The notes under the pieces: model-generated
What the model saw: only the letters and a program-made list of their open reading frames with translations
Database searches by the model: none
What the model was told of the DNA's origin: nothing
Position numbers and translations under genes: made by a program
Assembly: GCF_900109515.1 (NCBI RefSeq)
Contig: NZ_FOBD01000006.1
Location: 186,001 to 250,000, forward strand
Source: Paenibacillus sp. OK003
GTDB lineage: Bacteria; Bacillota; Bacilli; Paenibacillales; Paenibacillaceae
Reading direction: 5' to 3'
Length of the DNA: 64,000 nt
Shown here: piece after piece, positions 25,285 to 35,571 of the stretch
Layout: every line of letters begins with the position of its first letter
How positions within the stretch are numbered: position 1 is the stretch's first letter

Positions 25285-26748
25285 TTACACGTGCAGACCT
25301 GACTGTTTAGTGCGTGCAAGATCAGAGCCTCTAAGCCAGCTTTGTATTTCCTTTTCCGTAGGGTCTACGGGGTCCGGCGTCAGGCCGGGGATATAATTGC
25401 AGGCCTCATAGATGGCCGGAATAACATTGGCATGGATGCCTACGGAGTGATGAACATAAGGACCTTTGACGAGCTTTTCTTCCCACAGTGGCCAATCGTT
25501 CACTTCCACCCATACATAGGAACCGCGAGTATAAGGGCCTTGTATGCCACGGGCCTTGCCCAGGAACATGGAGTATTCGCCGTTGTCACCGTCAAACCGG
25601 GCAATGGTCATGCTGCCACCGCGGATTTCGCCTTCATGGGTTCCGGGAGCATGGTCGTCAAAGAGAAAGTGCTTGCGCAGCTTTGGTTTCTGCTCCACAG
25701 AGAGCGAGACAGGGAAATTTCCGCAGTGGAACAGCAGTTCTCCGTTGTCATTTTCCGGATGACGGACGGTAATGTCGGCAAAAAAGGTTGGTCGTTCATT
25801 CATTGCGGCCGCTTGTACCATAATGGACGTAATGGCTCCATGGATGTCCGTTTCACAAGTGACCGGAATTTGTTCATCGGTCAGGATCGCATTGGCCAGA
25901 CATGGCATGATTGACATGGCCTCCTGCAGCGAAGACCAGCATTGGATAGCGATAGCGGTGCTTCCCGTCTCATGGGCGAAAGACTTCATAGCAACTTTTA
26001 AAGCGGCGATTCGCCTGATGTCGTCTTCGGTCACTTCGCTGTAGTCGAGCTTTTCTTTAATGTAATCCATCGTATCAAGTAGTTCGGCGCTGCTGCTGGC
26101 CGCAATTTTTCGAGTTCGGAGCTGAATATCGACAAGGGTAATCGGATGGATCTCAATGCCAAAGCGTTCAAGCAGTTCGCCCTCATTGCACATCATCGTC
26201 CAAAACGAAGCGGGACGTGGACCGATCTGGAGAATACGCAGGCTCTTGAACTGACGTACAACATTGGCTGCCGCGATAAAGTTGGTGAAGCCTCGCTCGA
26301 ATACGGGATCATTCACCCAGCTGTTGGTTACATAAGTGAAGGGAACGTTGAATCTGCGCAGCACTTTGCCTGTGGCGAAAATACCGCATTGAGTATCGCG
26401 AAGGCGCATACCGTCCGCAAGCGGAGCTTCATCCCGTGGCCCCCAGAGCAGAACAGGCTTGCCAAGCGCTTTGCCAACACGAGCTACGGTGTCTTCGGTG
26501 CCGAAGTTACAGTGTGGAAAAAATACGGCATCGACTTCTTCCTCTCTGAACCTCTTGGCTATCATGTCGGCATTAATATGGTCGTCGTACAGCAACCCTT
26601 CCTCGTTAAGGCCTTCCAGATCCACGATATCAATATCCATTCCAAAGCTCTCAATTTGCTTGCGAATTTCTACTTTGTACTTAAATGCATCCTCAGCGCT
26701 GAATGTAAAACGTCGTGTTGGGGCATAGCCCAACTTTAATTTCTTCAT
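25285..26748 (-). CDS. L-fucose/L-arabinose isomerase-family protein, probable D-apiose isomerase
   Basis: 487 residues from the third of three consecutive ATGs; GAGGAG lies 8 bases ahead of that one but only 2 from the first (26754). The fold is FucI/AraA-like (COG2407 type): FFPHCNFGTEDTVARVGKAL early, then AIAIQCWSSLQEAMSIMPCLA with the conserved metal-region acids, CETDIHGAIT, and a C-terminal HHSVGIHANVIP. Such enzymes interconvert aldoses and ketoses with a divalent metal. First gene of the leftward operon, facing the LacI regulator, so probably the entry step (apiose to apulose). The specific substrate is inference from the cluster. Confidence 0.85.
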   Translation of the reverse strand: MKKLKLGYAPTRRFTFSAEDAFKYKVEIRKQIESFGMDIDIVDLEGLNEEGLLYDDHINADMIAKRFREEEVDAVFFPHCNFGTEDTVARVGKALGKPVLLWGPRDEAPLADGMRLRDTQCGIFATGKVLRRFNVPFTYVTNSWVNDPVFERGFTNFIAAANVVRQFKSLRILQIGPRPASFWTMMCNEGELLERFGIEIHPITLVDIQLRTRKIAASSSAELLDTMDYIKEKLDYSEVTEDDIRRIAALKVAMKSFAHETGSTAIAIQCWSSLQEAMSIMPCLANAILTDEQIPVTCETDIHGAITSIMVQAAAMNERPTFFADITVRHPENDNGELLFHCGNFPVSLSVEQKPKLRKHFLFDDHAPGTHEGEIRGGSMTIARFDGDNGEYSMFLGKARGIQGPYTRGSYVWVEVNDWPLWEEKLVKGPYVHHSVGIHANVIPAIYEACNYIPGLTPDPVDPTEKEIQSWLRGSDLARTKQSGLHV

Positions 26749-26801
26749 CATCATTTCTCCTCGGTATGGAATATTTCAGTCTGGTTGAAATGAAAATAAT
26801 A

Positions 26802-26968
26802 ACTAAACAAGGTGGATTTAGTTTAGCGTTTTCGGCTTGAATAAATGTATTTTCTATCTACGACGTCATGTTAACATCGGTTTTAAGTAGTGTCAATGAA
26901 TAATTTAGTTTTTTTTAGTTGTTTTTACTGAACAAAAGACTAAACTTAATGACCTTAATTTAGCTAAA
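26802..26968. promoter_or_regulatory. Cluster of TTTAGT/ACTAAA half-sites in the divergent promoter region
   Basis: ACTAAA at 26802 and 26939; TTTAGT at 26817, 26904 and 26914; and the palindrome TTTAGCTAAA at 26959-26968. They fill the gap between the isomerase operon and the LacI regulator gene and are the natural candidates for that regulator's operators. Confidence 0.55.
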
Positions 26969-27052
26969 CATTGCACGGAATTCAGATTCGGTGTAAACTT
27001 CACGTATCACATGGTTGTGTTGTTACCTTATTAAGAAATGGAGAATCAAGGC

Positions 27053-28123
27053 ATGAAGATGGAAGATATCGCTAAACTGGCTAATGTATCCAAAGCAGCC
27101 GTTTCGTTGGCCTTCAGTGGCAAGCCGGGTATCGGTCCGGATACGCGAGAACGCATTCTCCAAGTAGCCTATGAAGCGGGATACAGCCCCAAGAACAGGG
27201 AAGTAGCGACTACAAAAGTAGATAAATCGCTGCTTTTTCTTGTATGTACTAATTCGGGAATTGTCCTTGAAGAATATTACCAGCAGCCATTTTTCAAAGA
27301 ATTGATTCATTTTATTGAAGAACGCTGTCGTCAGAAAGGATATTCCCTAATTTTCTCAACGGTAGATGTAGAATATTTTCAGAGGGATATCCAGGTAGTC
27401 GCCGATGAGAAGCGCAGCGTCGGAACCATTGTGCTGGGCACCAATTTGACTCGTGAACAAATCAGGAACATTCATGCCAAACTGCCTAATCTGGTTGTGC
27501 TTGATACCTGCTTTGAGACGTTGCCGGTACAATTCATTCAAATTAATAATGTAATGGGTGCCTATCAGGCCGGAGCTTATTTGTGCAACATAGGGCACAC
27601 CTCGATCGGTTATATCGCTTCCAATGTGCGAATTCATAATTTTGAGGAACGTAAACGTGGTTTTATGGCGGCCCTTTCGGAGCGAGGGCTGAGGGTGCCT
27701 GAGACAGCACATTTCTCCGTAGCCCCAACTATTCTTACTTCTCAGGATGATCTGAAACGGCAGTTGACTACCTATCTGGAGAACGGGCACCGTATGCCTA
27801 CGGCATGGTTCTGCGAATGTGACTATATAGCAATCAGTGCCATGAAAACGATGAATGAGCTGGGCATCCGTGTGCCGCAGGATACTTCAGTCATTGGCTT
27901 TGATAATATTAATGAATCGTTGGTTGTGACTCCCGAGTTGACGACTATTCACGTGGATAAAGAAAGAATGGCCAGTCTGGCGGTTGACTTGCTGACTGAC
28001 GCATTGTCGCAGGGGACAAGCAAAATTATAGTGGACACCATTTTCGTGGAACGGAATTCCTGCGCCACTCCTGCTGATCCTGAACCTGCGGGACAAATGC
28101 CGGACAGCCCCGGGCAGGACTAA
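27053..28123 (+). CDS. LacI-family transcriptional regulator
   Basis: 356 residues from ATG 27053, which has GGAGAA 7 bases ahead; the in-frame ATG at 27038 lacks a site. The N-terminal HTH reads MEDIAKLANVSKAAVSLAFSGKPGIGPDTRERIL, shortened here to its core DIAKLANVSKAAVSLAFSG (residues 5-23), followed by a periplasmic-binding-protein-like effector domain (SVIGFDNINESLVVTPELTTI near 280). Diverges from the isomerase/transketolase/kinase operon across a region packed with TTTAGT half-sites, so it probably represses that operon until a pathway sugar binds. Confidence 0.92.
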   Translation: MKMEDIAKLANVSKAAVSLAFSGKPGIGPDTRERILQVAYEAGYSPKNREVATTKVDKSLLFLVCTNSGIVLEEYYQQPFFKELIHFIEERCRQKGYSLIFSTVDVEYFQRDIQVVADEKRSVGTIVLGTNLTREQIRNIHAKLPNLVVLDTCFETLPVQFIQINNVMGAYQAGAYLCNIGHTSIGYIASNVRIHNFEERKRGFMAALSERGLRVPETAHFSVAPTILTSQDDLKRQLTTYLENGHRMPTAWFCECDYIAISAMKTMNELGIRVPQDTSVIGFDNINESLVVTPELTTIHVDKERMASLAVDLLTDALSQGTSKIIVDTIFVERNSCATPADPEPAGQMPDSPGQD

Positions 28124-28145
28124 TATAAGAACAGGGGGAGCTTGA

Positions 28146-30095
28146 ATGAATTCACGCATGGTTTCGATTTTACAGCATCTGCTTGCTGCGGACATCCCTG
28201 TCAAGAGCGAGCATCTGGCAAAATTGATTCAGGTTACTTCACGCACCGTACGCAGTGACATCAGAGAGCTGGATGAGTTCCTGGCCAAGCATGGAGCATC
28301 GGTTCAACCTGTTCGTTCAAAAGGGTATGAACTGAAGATTACAGACGACAGCAGCTTTCGTATGCTTCTGCAGCAATTGTATTTGAACAATGAACCGGAA
28401 AATTCGGGATCACCTGAGTACCGACAGCTTTATTTAATCAGGCGCCTTCTGCTTGCCGTAGCCTATTTGAAGCTTGAAGAGCTGGCAGATGAGCTCTATG
28501 TCAGCAAGTCCACGGTTCAGAACGATTTCAAGGAGGTCAAGAAGAAGCTGCTTGCCTACGGAATTGGCATCGATAAACGTCCGAACTATGGCATTAAGCT
28601 GAGGGGTGATGAAGTCCGGTTGCGTTTATGCATATCTGAATTCGTCGTGAACCGCTTGGATGAAGAGTGCGCTGGAGGAATACATGATACGCTGCGTATT
28701 GTCTCTCCTCACGAAATGACATTGATACGCAGCATTATTCTGGAACAGATTCAGAAGCTTGGCGTGAGCCTGTCGGATGTCGCTTTCAGCAATCTGTCCA
28801 TTCATATTGCGATCGCCTGCAAGCGAATTCGTGACGGTAACCAGGTAGCGATGCTCCTGGATGAAAAGGAAGAATTCAGGGCTGCTGAGGAATTTCAGGC
28901 GGCTGAGCAGATTGTAGCGTTGATTGAACGAGAGCTGGACTTATCATTTCCTGAAGATGAGGTTGCCTATATAGCCATGCATCTGGCCGGGAACAAGTGG
29001 TTTGCAGGGGTAACCTGGGAAGAGGTAGAAGATGGCGGTCCCGAGAAACTGCTGGATCGCGGGATTTATGAGCTAGGGAAAGAAATCCTTGCTGAAATTG
29101 ATAAGGACCTTAACCTGAGAATCAGCAGGGATCAAGAGCTTTTGATGGGCATTTGCCTCCATTTAAAGCCAGCACTGAACCGTGTACGATACGGGATGAG
29201 TATTCGTAACCCGATGCTGGAGCATGTGAAGAGTAACTATCCCCTTGCTTTTCAGGCAGGGGTCATCGGAGCTAAGTTGATTGAGAGTAAGCTCAATATT
29301 TTGATTCCCGAAACGGAAATGGGATATCTGGCTATTCATATCGGTGCGGCCATGGAAAGACAGCAGATGGATACTAGGCCGAAACGTTGCTTGGTCGTAT
29401 GTACCTCGGGTGTAGGCAGTGCGCGTCTGCTATATTACAAGCTAAGAAGCAAGTTCGGCGAGAGACTGGAGGTTGTGGGAACGACCGAGCTTTACAAGCT
29501 GCATCAGATCTCTTTGCATAACATTGATTTTGTGGTAAGTACAGTCCCTATCCCACAGCCGTTGTCTGTTCCTGTGGTTGTTGTGCAGACACTCCTGGGC
29601 GGTGGGGATATGCATAACATTGAGGATTTGCTTAATGGGGAGAAGGAGTATTCCTTCCGCTACATTATGGAAGAACTTGTGTTTCTGAGACAGCGCTTTA
29701 CCTCGAAGGAAGAGATTATTACTTTTATTGGGAACAAAATGTATGAACTCGGGTTGATTCGCTCTTCCGAAGGTTTCATCGGTCTGGTTATGGAGCGAGA
29801 AAATGCTGCGCCGACAGCCTATGGAAATTTGGTGGCCATTCCTCATCCAATCATTCCGCAAAGCAACCGCACGGTATGGGCGATATGCACACTTGAGTCT
29901 CCGATCGACTGGTCGGGCCGGCCGGTACAATTTGTCTGTCTCCTGAGTATTGACAAGAGCGGCGAAGAGCCTCAGGTGAAAATGTATCAACATCTGATGG
30001 GGCTGGTTGACGATTCCGAGATTATTCAGCAAATGCTGGAATGCAAAACGTATGGGGAGTTTGCCCAAATGATTGTCAGACATAAACTGTATTGA
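28146..30095 (+). CDS. PRD/EIIB/EIIA transcriptional regulator (BglG/MtlR/LicR type)
   Basis: 649 residues. N-terminal winged HTH (VSILQHLLAADIPVKSEHL) and a second HTH-like segment (YVSKSTVQNDFKEVKKKL), two PTS regulation domains (about 185-300 and 305-405), a GatB-like EIIB domain with C419 in CTSGVGSARLLYYKL, and a C-terminal EIIA domain with H567 in AIPHPII. This is a PTS-controlled activator rather than an RNA-binding antiterminator. It directly precedes the PTS genes and presumably activates them when the PTS is engaged by sugar. 22 bp after the LacI gene; GGGGAG precedes the ATG. Confidence 0.92.
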   Translation: MNSRMVSILQHLLAADIPVKSEHLAKLIQVTSRTVRSDIRELDEFLAKHGASVQPVRSKGYELKITDDSSFRMLLQQLYLNNEPENSGSPEYRQLYLIRRLLLAVAYLKLEELADELYVSKSTVQNDFKEVKKKLLAYGIGIDKRPNYGIKLRGDEVRLRLCISEFVVNRLDEECAGGIHDTLRIVSPHEMTLIRSIILEQIQKLGVSLSDVAFSNLSIHIAIACKRIRDGNQVAMLLDEKEEFRAAEEFQAAEQIVALIERELDLSFPEDEVAYIAMHLAGNKWFAGVTWEEVEDGGPEKLLDRGIYELGKEILAEIDKDLNLRISRDQELLMGICLHLKPALNRVRYGMSIRNPMLEHVKSNYPLAFQAGVIGAKLIESKLNILIPETEMGYLAIHIGAAMERQQMDTRPKRCLVVCTSGVGSARLLYYKLRSKFGERLEVVGTTELYKLHQISLHNIDFVVSTVPIPQPLSVPVVVVQTLLGGGDMHNIEDLLNGEKEYSFRYIMEELVFLRQRFTSKEEIITFIGNKMYELGLIRSSEGFIGLVMERENAAPTAYGNLVAIPHPIIPQSNRTVWAICTLESPIDWSGRPVQFVCLLSIDKSGEEPQVKMYQHLMGLVDDSEIIQQMLECKTYGEFAQMIVRHKLY

Positions 30096-30323
30096 TTGTC
30101 CAAGGCTCTGTATGGCGTTTGACCGGATTTTCGGCCAGACGGCGGTATGGAGTCTTATTCATTTTCCGAGAAATAGGGTATGGCATTCTCTGCTGTTGGC
30201 GTTAAGTGCGTGCGGATATAAGTATTTCCGCTTGTAGTGGAAAAGGATTGCGTTTAGATGTGAGTTGTAATCGTATACACTGATCTTGCAAGACAAAGAA
30301 ATGGAATGTAAGAGGTGGATGCA

Positions 30324-30677
30324 ATGGATGAGTATCAGGAAATTATTATGGGGATTATAACCAATGCAGGGTTCGCCAAGAGCAAGGCTATGGAGGCCAT
30401 TGCCCTTGCCCAGAAAGGCCATTCTGAGCAGGCAGCAGCATGTCTGGAGGAATGTAAGAAGGAACTGGTCGGTGCGCATAAATCGCAAACACGGCTGATT
30501 CAGCAGGAAGCGGGAGGAGCCACACATGAAGTGACACTGTTGATGGTACATGCCCAGGATCATTTGATGTCAGCCATTACAACAAAGGATTTGGCGGGGC
30601 ATATTGTGGAGCTATATGACAGATTGAACCGCTATGAAGCGGCAGTTGGACATAATACTACAATCAGGGAGGACTAA
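30324..30677 (+). CDS. PTS lactose/cellobiose-type IIA component
   Basis: 117 residues. ATG 30324 is chosen with AGAGGTGG 5 bases ahead; a GTG at 30315 is also in frame. An all-helical IIA of the Lac family with the phospho-accepting H76 in MVHAQDHLM and D79 for the metal site. Passes phosphate from HPr to IIB. Two bases separate its stop from the IIB gene. 228 bp precede it after the regulator, where a promoter is expected but no convincing hexamers were found. Confidence 0.92.
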   Translation: MDEYQEIIMGIITNAGFAKSKAMEAIALAQKGHSEQAAACLEECKKELVGAHKSQTRLIQQEAGGATHEVTLLMVHAQDHLMSAITTKDLAGHIVELYDRLNRYEAAVGHNTTIRED

Positions 30678-30679
30678 GA

Positions 30680-30979
30680 ATGAAACAAATTACTCTGGTA
30701 TGCGCAGCAGGAATGTCAACAAGTATGCTGGTACAGAAAATGCAGAAGGCAGCCCAAGTCCAAAATATTGAGGTGGAGATCAGAGCCACCTCCGAGAGTT
30801 CTTTCAAAGAGTACGCGGACAAGACGGATGTGCTGCTGATCGGGCCGCAGGTTGGCTATCTCGAAGGTGATTTTAAAAGCAAATATGAACCTAAAGGAAT
30901 TAAAGTAAGCGTAATCAACCGAATGGATTATGGCATGATGAATGGGGAGAAAGTGCTTGCCGATGCTTTAAGCCTGTAA
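30680..30979 (+). CDS. PTS lactose/cellobiose-type IIB component
   Basis: 99 residues. The phospho-cysteine loop CAAGMSTSMLV starts at C8, followed by the LLIGPQVGYL strand-loop typical of CelA/ChbB IIB proteins. Takes phosphate from the adjacent IIA and phosphorylates the sugar on IIC. GGGAGGAC precedes the ATG. Confidence 0.95.
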   Translation: MKQITLVCAAGMSTSMLVQKMQKAAQVQNIEVEIRATSESSFKEYADKTDVLLIGPQVGYLEGDFKSKYEPKGIKVSVINRMDYGMMNGEKVLADALSL

Positions 30980-30994
30980 TCATCGGTTCATCAA

Positions 30995-31009
30995 ATGGAA
31001 GCGTTTTCT
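30995..31009 (+). promoter_or_regulatory. cre-like site (CcpA) between IIB and IIC genes
   Basis: ATGGAAGCGTTTTCT fits WTGNAANCGNWNNCW at every defined position. An operon-internal location suits roadblock-type catabolite repression. Confidence 0.55.
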
Positions 31010-31054
31010 AAATGGCATTTATCGATGAAATTCTAAAGCAGGAGATGAACGGAT

Positions 31055-32359
31055 ATGGCAAATGAACAAAAGCTATCCCACAAGCTGCAAAGATTCGCAG
31101 GTAAAATTCAGCAAAATCGCTATATGAGCGCTATTTCGAACGGTCTGATGTCAACACTCCCTTTTCTGATTGTCGGGGCGTTCTCAACGTTGTTCTCCGC
31201 ACTTTCCTGGCAGCCTTATCAGAACTTTATTGCGTCGGTAAAGGGAATTATTGGTTTGGCTTCAACCATGACTACGGGGATTATCGCCCTCTATGCCGTA
31301 TTCTTCATTGCGTACAGACTGGCGCAGTCCTTCGACAAGGACCCATTGGTTCCCGCAGCGACTGCGCTGCTCTCCTTCCTAATCCTTACGCCGGTAGAGA
31401 CTTTCGACAAGGTCCGGGCATTGCCGCTGCAATGGCTTGGTGCTCAGGGATTGTTTGTAGCCATGTTTGTAGGTTTGGTCGCCGCGAGATTGTATATATG
31501 GATTGTTGACCGCAACTGGACCATTAAAATGCCTAAGGGAGTTCCACCTACGGTCGTCAAAACCTTTTCGGGCCTTATTCCAGCCATGTTGGTCGCCGTC
31601 CTTTTCGTTGTCATATCCGGATTGTTCATGCAAACCTCTTTTGTTACAGTCCATCAATTTATATATACCTATCTGCAAGTGCCGCTGGAAGGGCTGGGCG
31701 GATCACTGGGGGCTCTGATTATTGCGCTGATCATCATGCAGGCACTCTGGATGTTCGGGATTCATGGAGCCATTGTCACTTTGGCTATCGTTAAGCCCAT
31801 CTGGATGAGTCTGGATCTTGCGAACCTTGAGGCATTTCAGGCCGGTGCCCCGTTGCCAAATATTATTGGACTGGCGTTCTGGTACATCTATGCCAATTAT
31901 GCACCAATGCTCGGATTCGCACTGTTGCTGGTCTTTCTCGCTAAGAGCAAGCAACTGCGTACGATTGGGAAACTTGGCCTGCCGGGGACGTTCTTCTCGA
32001 TACATGAGCCCCTGATCTTCGGCATACCGGTCGTTCTAAATCCGCTTTTGGCGGTTCCGTTTATCGCTTCACCTATCGTTTGCGCAGTGCTGGGCTATTT
32101 TGCCACCACGATCGGCTTGCTGCCAGCACCTATTGGAATTTATCCTGCATTCGGAACGCCGATATTTGCTTTGGGATTCATTGAGGGCAGTTGGAGGCTT
32201 GCTGCTGCACAGCTTGTGCTCATTCCGGTTTGTATGCTGATCTATTATCCATTCTTTAGAATACTCGACAGACAGGCGCTGGAGAGGGAATCTGAAGCAA
32301 CGGAGAATGCAGAACAGGAAGGGACATCCGGAATCAATGCAGGTGCAGTCACCTCATAA
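31055..32359 (+). CDS. PTS lactose/cellobiose-type IIC permease
   Basis: 434 residues, about ten TM helices. SAISNGLMSTLPFLIVGAF at the start and FFSIHEPLIFGIPVVLNP (about 310-327), with the conserved E-P of the substrate site, identify the Lac-family IIC. It imports and phosphorylates a beta-linked disaccharide or glucoside together with the IIA and IIB just upstream. The C-terminal 30 residues are polar and variable. CAGGAGATGAACGG precedes the ATG. Given the neighbouring apiosidase-like and GH1 genes, the cargo may be an apiosyl-glucoside; this is inference. Confidence 0.94.
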   Translation: MANEQKLSHKLQRFAGKIQQNRYMSAISNGLMSTLPFLIVGAFSTLFSALSWQPYQNFIASVKGIIGLASTMTTGIIALYAVFFIAYRLAQSFDKDPLVPAATALLSFLILTPVETFDKVRALPLQWLGAQGLFVAMFVGLVAARLYIWIVDRNWTIKMPKGVPPTVVKTFSGLIPAMLVAVLFVVISGLFMQTSFVTVHQFIYTYLQVPLEGLGGSLGALIIALIIMQALWMFGIHGAIVTLAIVKPIWMSLDLANLEAFQAGAPLPNIIGLAFWYIYANYAPMLGFALLLVFLAKSKQLRTIGKLGLPGTFFSIHEPLIFGIPVVLNPLLAVPFIASPIVCAVLGYFATTIGLLPAPIGIYPAFGTPIFALGFIEGSWRLAAAQLVLIPVCMLIYYPFFRILDRQALERESEATENAEQEGTSGINAGAVTS

Positions 32360-32376
32360 ACGGACAATACACTTGT

Positions 32377-32404
32377 AAAACGGCGTTTACAGCGCCGTTT
32401 TCTG
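32377..32404 (+). terminator. Terminator/attenuator between IIC and the DUF4038 gene
   Basis: AAAACGGCG (32377-32385) pairs with CGCCGTTTT (32393-32401). Only a short T tract; read-through to the hydrolase genes is probable. Confidence 0.65.
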
Positions 32405-32433
32405 TTATTACTCAAGAGATAGGAGAGGTTGTA

Positions 32434-33714
32434 ATGATCAAGCTTGAGATAGCGGAGAATAAACGTCATTTCATCAGCGGAGGGGCTCCGTTTTTCTATC
32501 TGGCCGATACAGTCTGGAGTGCATTTACTAATATCTCGATGGAGGAATGGAACTATTATCTGGACTACAGGAAAAGCCAGGGCTTTAATGTCCTGCAGAT
32601 TAACCTGTTGCGGCAGTGGGATGCCAGCGGCAGTGATCTGAATCAGGAGCCATTTGCCCTGTGTGAAGACGGCACTTTTGATTTTTATTCGCTAAATGAG
32701 GAGTATTTCGAAAGAGCCGAGCAAATGTTGAAAATAGCGGTGGACAAAGGTTTTGTACCTGCTCTAGTCCTGCTCTGGTGTAATTATATTCCTGATACCT
32801 GGGCGTCCAGAATCCGGGAGGATAAGAAGATGCCGCTGGATGCTGTCGAGCCGTACGTGCGTTATGCAGCGAACCGCTTCTCCAAATACGATCCAATCTA
32901 TATCGTGAGTGGGGACACCGACTTTCCGTCTGAACGGGCGAATGAATACTACCGGACCGCACTTCATGCTGTGAAAAAGTATAGCCCGGAGTGCTTGACC
33001 ACCTTGCATATTCAAGGACGACTTGCGGAAGTGCCAGCCGAATTCATTAACGATGGTGATCTGGATTTCTATATGTACCAGTCTGGGCACAATTCGCAGT
33101 TTCAATCTACGGCTTACACCTTAGCTATGGATTTTAATAGCAAGCCGGTAACACGGCCTGTGTTAAACTCGGAGCCTTGCTACGAAATGATGGGGTACAG
33201 CCGCCAGGGTTATGGCCGGTTCAGTCGTGCCGATGTGCGTAAGGCTGCCTGGCAAAGTCTTTTATCCGGGGCAACTGCCGGTGTAGCTTACGGTGCACAC
33301 GGAATCTGGAGTTGGCACAAGAAAGGCAGACGATTCGGAGTTACCGGAGAAGGGTTTGACAGCCCCTATGATTGGCAGACTGCTCTAAAATTTGAAGGGG
33401 CGTGGGATTACGGCTTTGCCAAATGGCTGTTTCAGATGTATGGGCTTATCGACTTGCAGCCATGGGACATTGTGCTTAAGAACACGGAAGAGATCCGGGC
33501 AGCGGCAACCACCAACTTGTCCAAGGTCGCCATTTATGTGCCTGTCAATACCGTGCTGAGGTTGGATGCGGATCTTGGTGAATATGAGTTTACAATTATT
33601 GACCTTGAACACCGCAGATTCGCGGCCGCTGTCATCACTGTTCAAGAGAAAACGACAGTTATAGATATGCATGATTTCGAAAGTGATGTTTTTGTAATTG
33701 GTGTGAGAAAATAA
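32434..33714 (+). CDS. DUF4038 apiosidase-like (GH140-type) glycoside hydrolase, cytoplasmic
   Basis: 426 residues of the apiosidase-like TIM-barrel family (DUF4038). Typical marks are HFISGGAPFFYLADTVWSAF (residues 12-31), GFNVLQINLL (50-59), YIVSGDTDF with D161/D163, and RPVLNSEPCYE with E247; an acid after beta-4 and one after beta-7 are the probable catalytic pair, judged by position. A short beta-rich C-terminal domain follows. Characterised relatives release apiose from plant polysaccharides and are exported, but this one has no signal peptide, so it must act on imported sugar. AGGAGAGG precedes the ATG. It lies 16 bp before the GH1 gene. Confidence 0.85.
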   Translation: MIKLEIAENKRHFISGGAPFFYLADTVWSAFTNISMEEWNYYLDYRKSQGFNVLQINLLRQWDASGSDLNQEPFALCEDGTFDFYSLNEEYFERAEQMLKIAVDKGFVPALVLLWCNYIPDTWASRIREDKKMPLDAVEPYVRYAANRFSKYDPIYIVSGDTDFPSERANEYYRTALHAVKKYSPECLTTLHIQGRLAEVPAEFINDGDLDFYMYQSGHNSQFQSTAYTLAMDFNSKPVTRPVLNSEPCYEMMGYSRQGYGRFSRADVRKAAWQSLLSGATAGVAYGAHGIWSWHKKGRRFGVTGEGFDSPYDWQTALKFEGAWDYGFAKWLFQMYGLIDLQPWDIVLKNTEEIRAAATTNLSKVAIYVPVNTVLRLDADLGEYEFTIIDLEHRRFAAAVITVQEKTTVIDMHDFESDVFVIGVRK

Positions 33715-33724
33715 TATGAGGTGA

Positions 33725-35158
<1,434 letters not shown>

Positions 35159-35198
35159 ATCGGATTCAAAACCAAGCCCTTTTAATTAAGAGGGAAAA

Positions 35199-35551
35199 CC
35201 CGAGGCCGATCTTCAAAAAAAGCGGGATGAAGTGCTTAGCACAACAGAGAGTGACATTATAGGTTTTGCGGAACTGGTATCCGCCACAGCTCTAATGGAA
35301 CAGCAGCAACGTTGTGTTATCGGTAATGAAAATAAGATTGAGGACCATAAGTAATTATTTGACGAAACCCTTGATTTGATCAAGAACTCATCGAAGGATG
35401 CCTCAAAGTCGAAGTGTGAAGTAATAAATGTATGAATACCAAAGGGAGCTTTTATGAGCTGTAATAGCTTATAAAAGCTCCCTTTTCTTGTTATACAGGG
35501 TTATTTCCAATTAATCCAATCTGATCAATTAGCTTATGTTGAAGGTTTAGG
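35199..35551 (+). pseudogene. Decayed duplicate of the 3' end of the M16 peptidase gene and its downstream region
   Basis: From 35199 the DNA closely matches 42940-43287, that is, the last 60 or so codons of the M16C peptidase gene plus its 3' flank. An in-frame CAA to TAA change (35354-35356) and a short insertion near GTATCCGCC break the frame. No upstream part of the gene remains: the match starts abruptly 40 bp after the GH1 stop. It carries its own copy of the terminator. Confidence 0.85.
35441..35485 (+). terminator. Terminator in the duplicated segment
   Basis: AAAGGGAGCTTTTAT pairs almost perfectly with ATAAAAGCTCCCTTT. It now serves the GH1 end of the island. Confidence 0.85.
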
Positions 35552-35571
35552 CCTCTTATCGGAGGAATATC

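Noticed and set aside
30180..30230. Possible Sig54 promoter (TTGGC...GTGC) before the PTS genes, as in LevR-type systems
   Set aside because: GG and GC are not 10 bases apart in any register, and the regulator lacks an AAA+ Sig54 domain.
35160..35198. Near-palindrome CCCTTTTAATTAAGAGGG as terminator or attachment site
   Set aside because: No T tract and no second copy seen; probably chance AT-rich symmetry at the junction.
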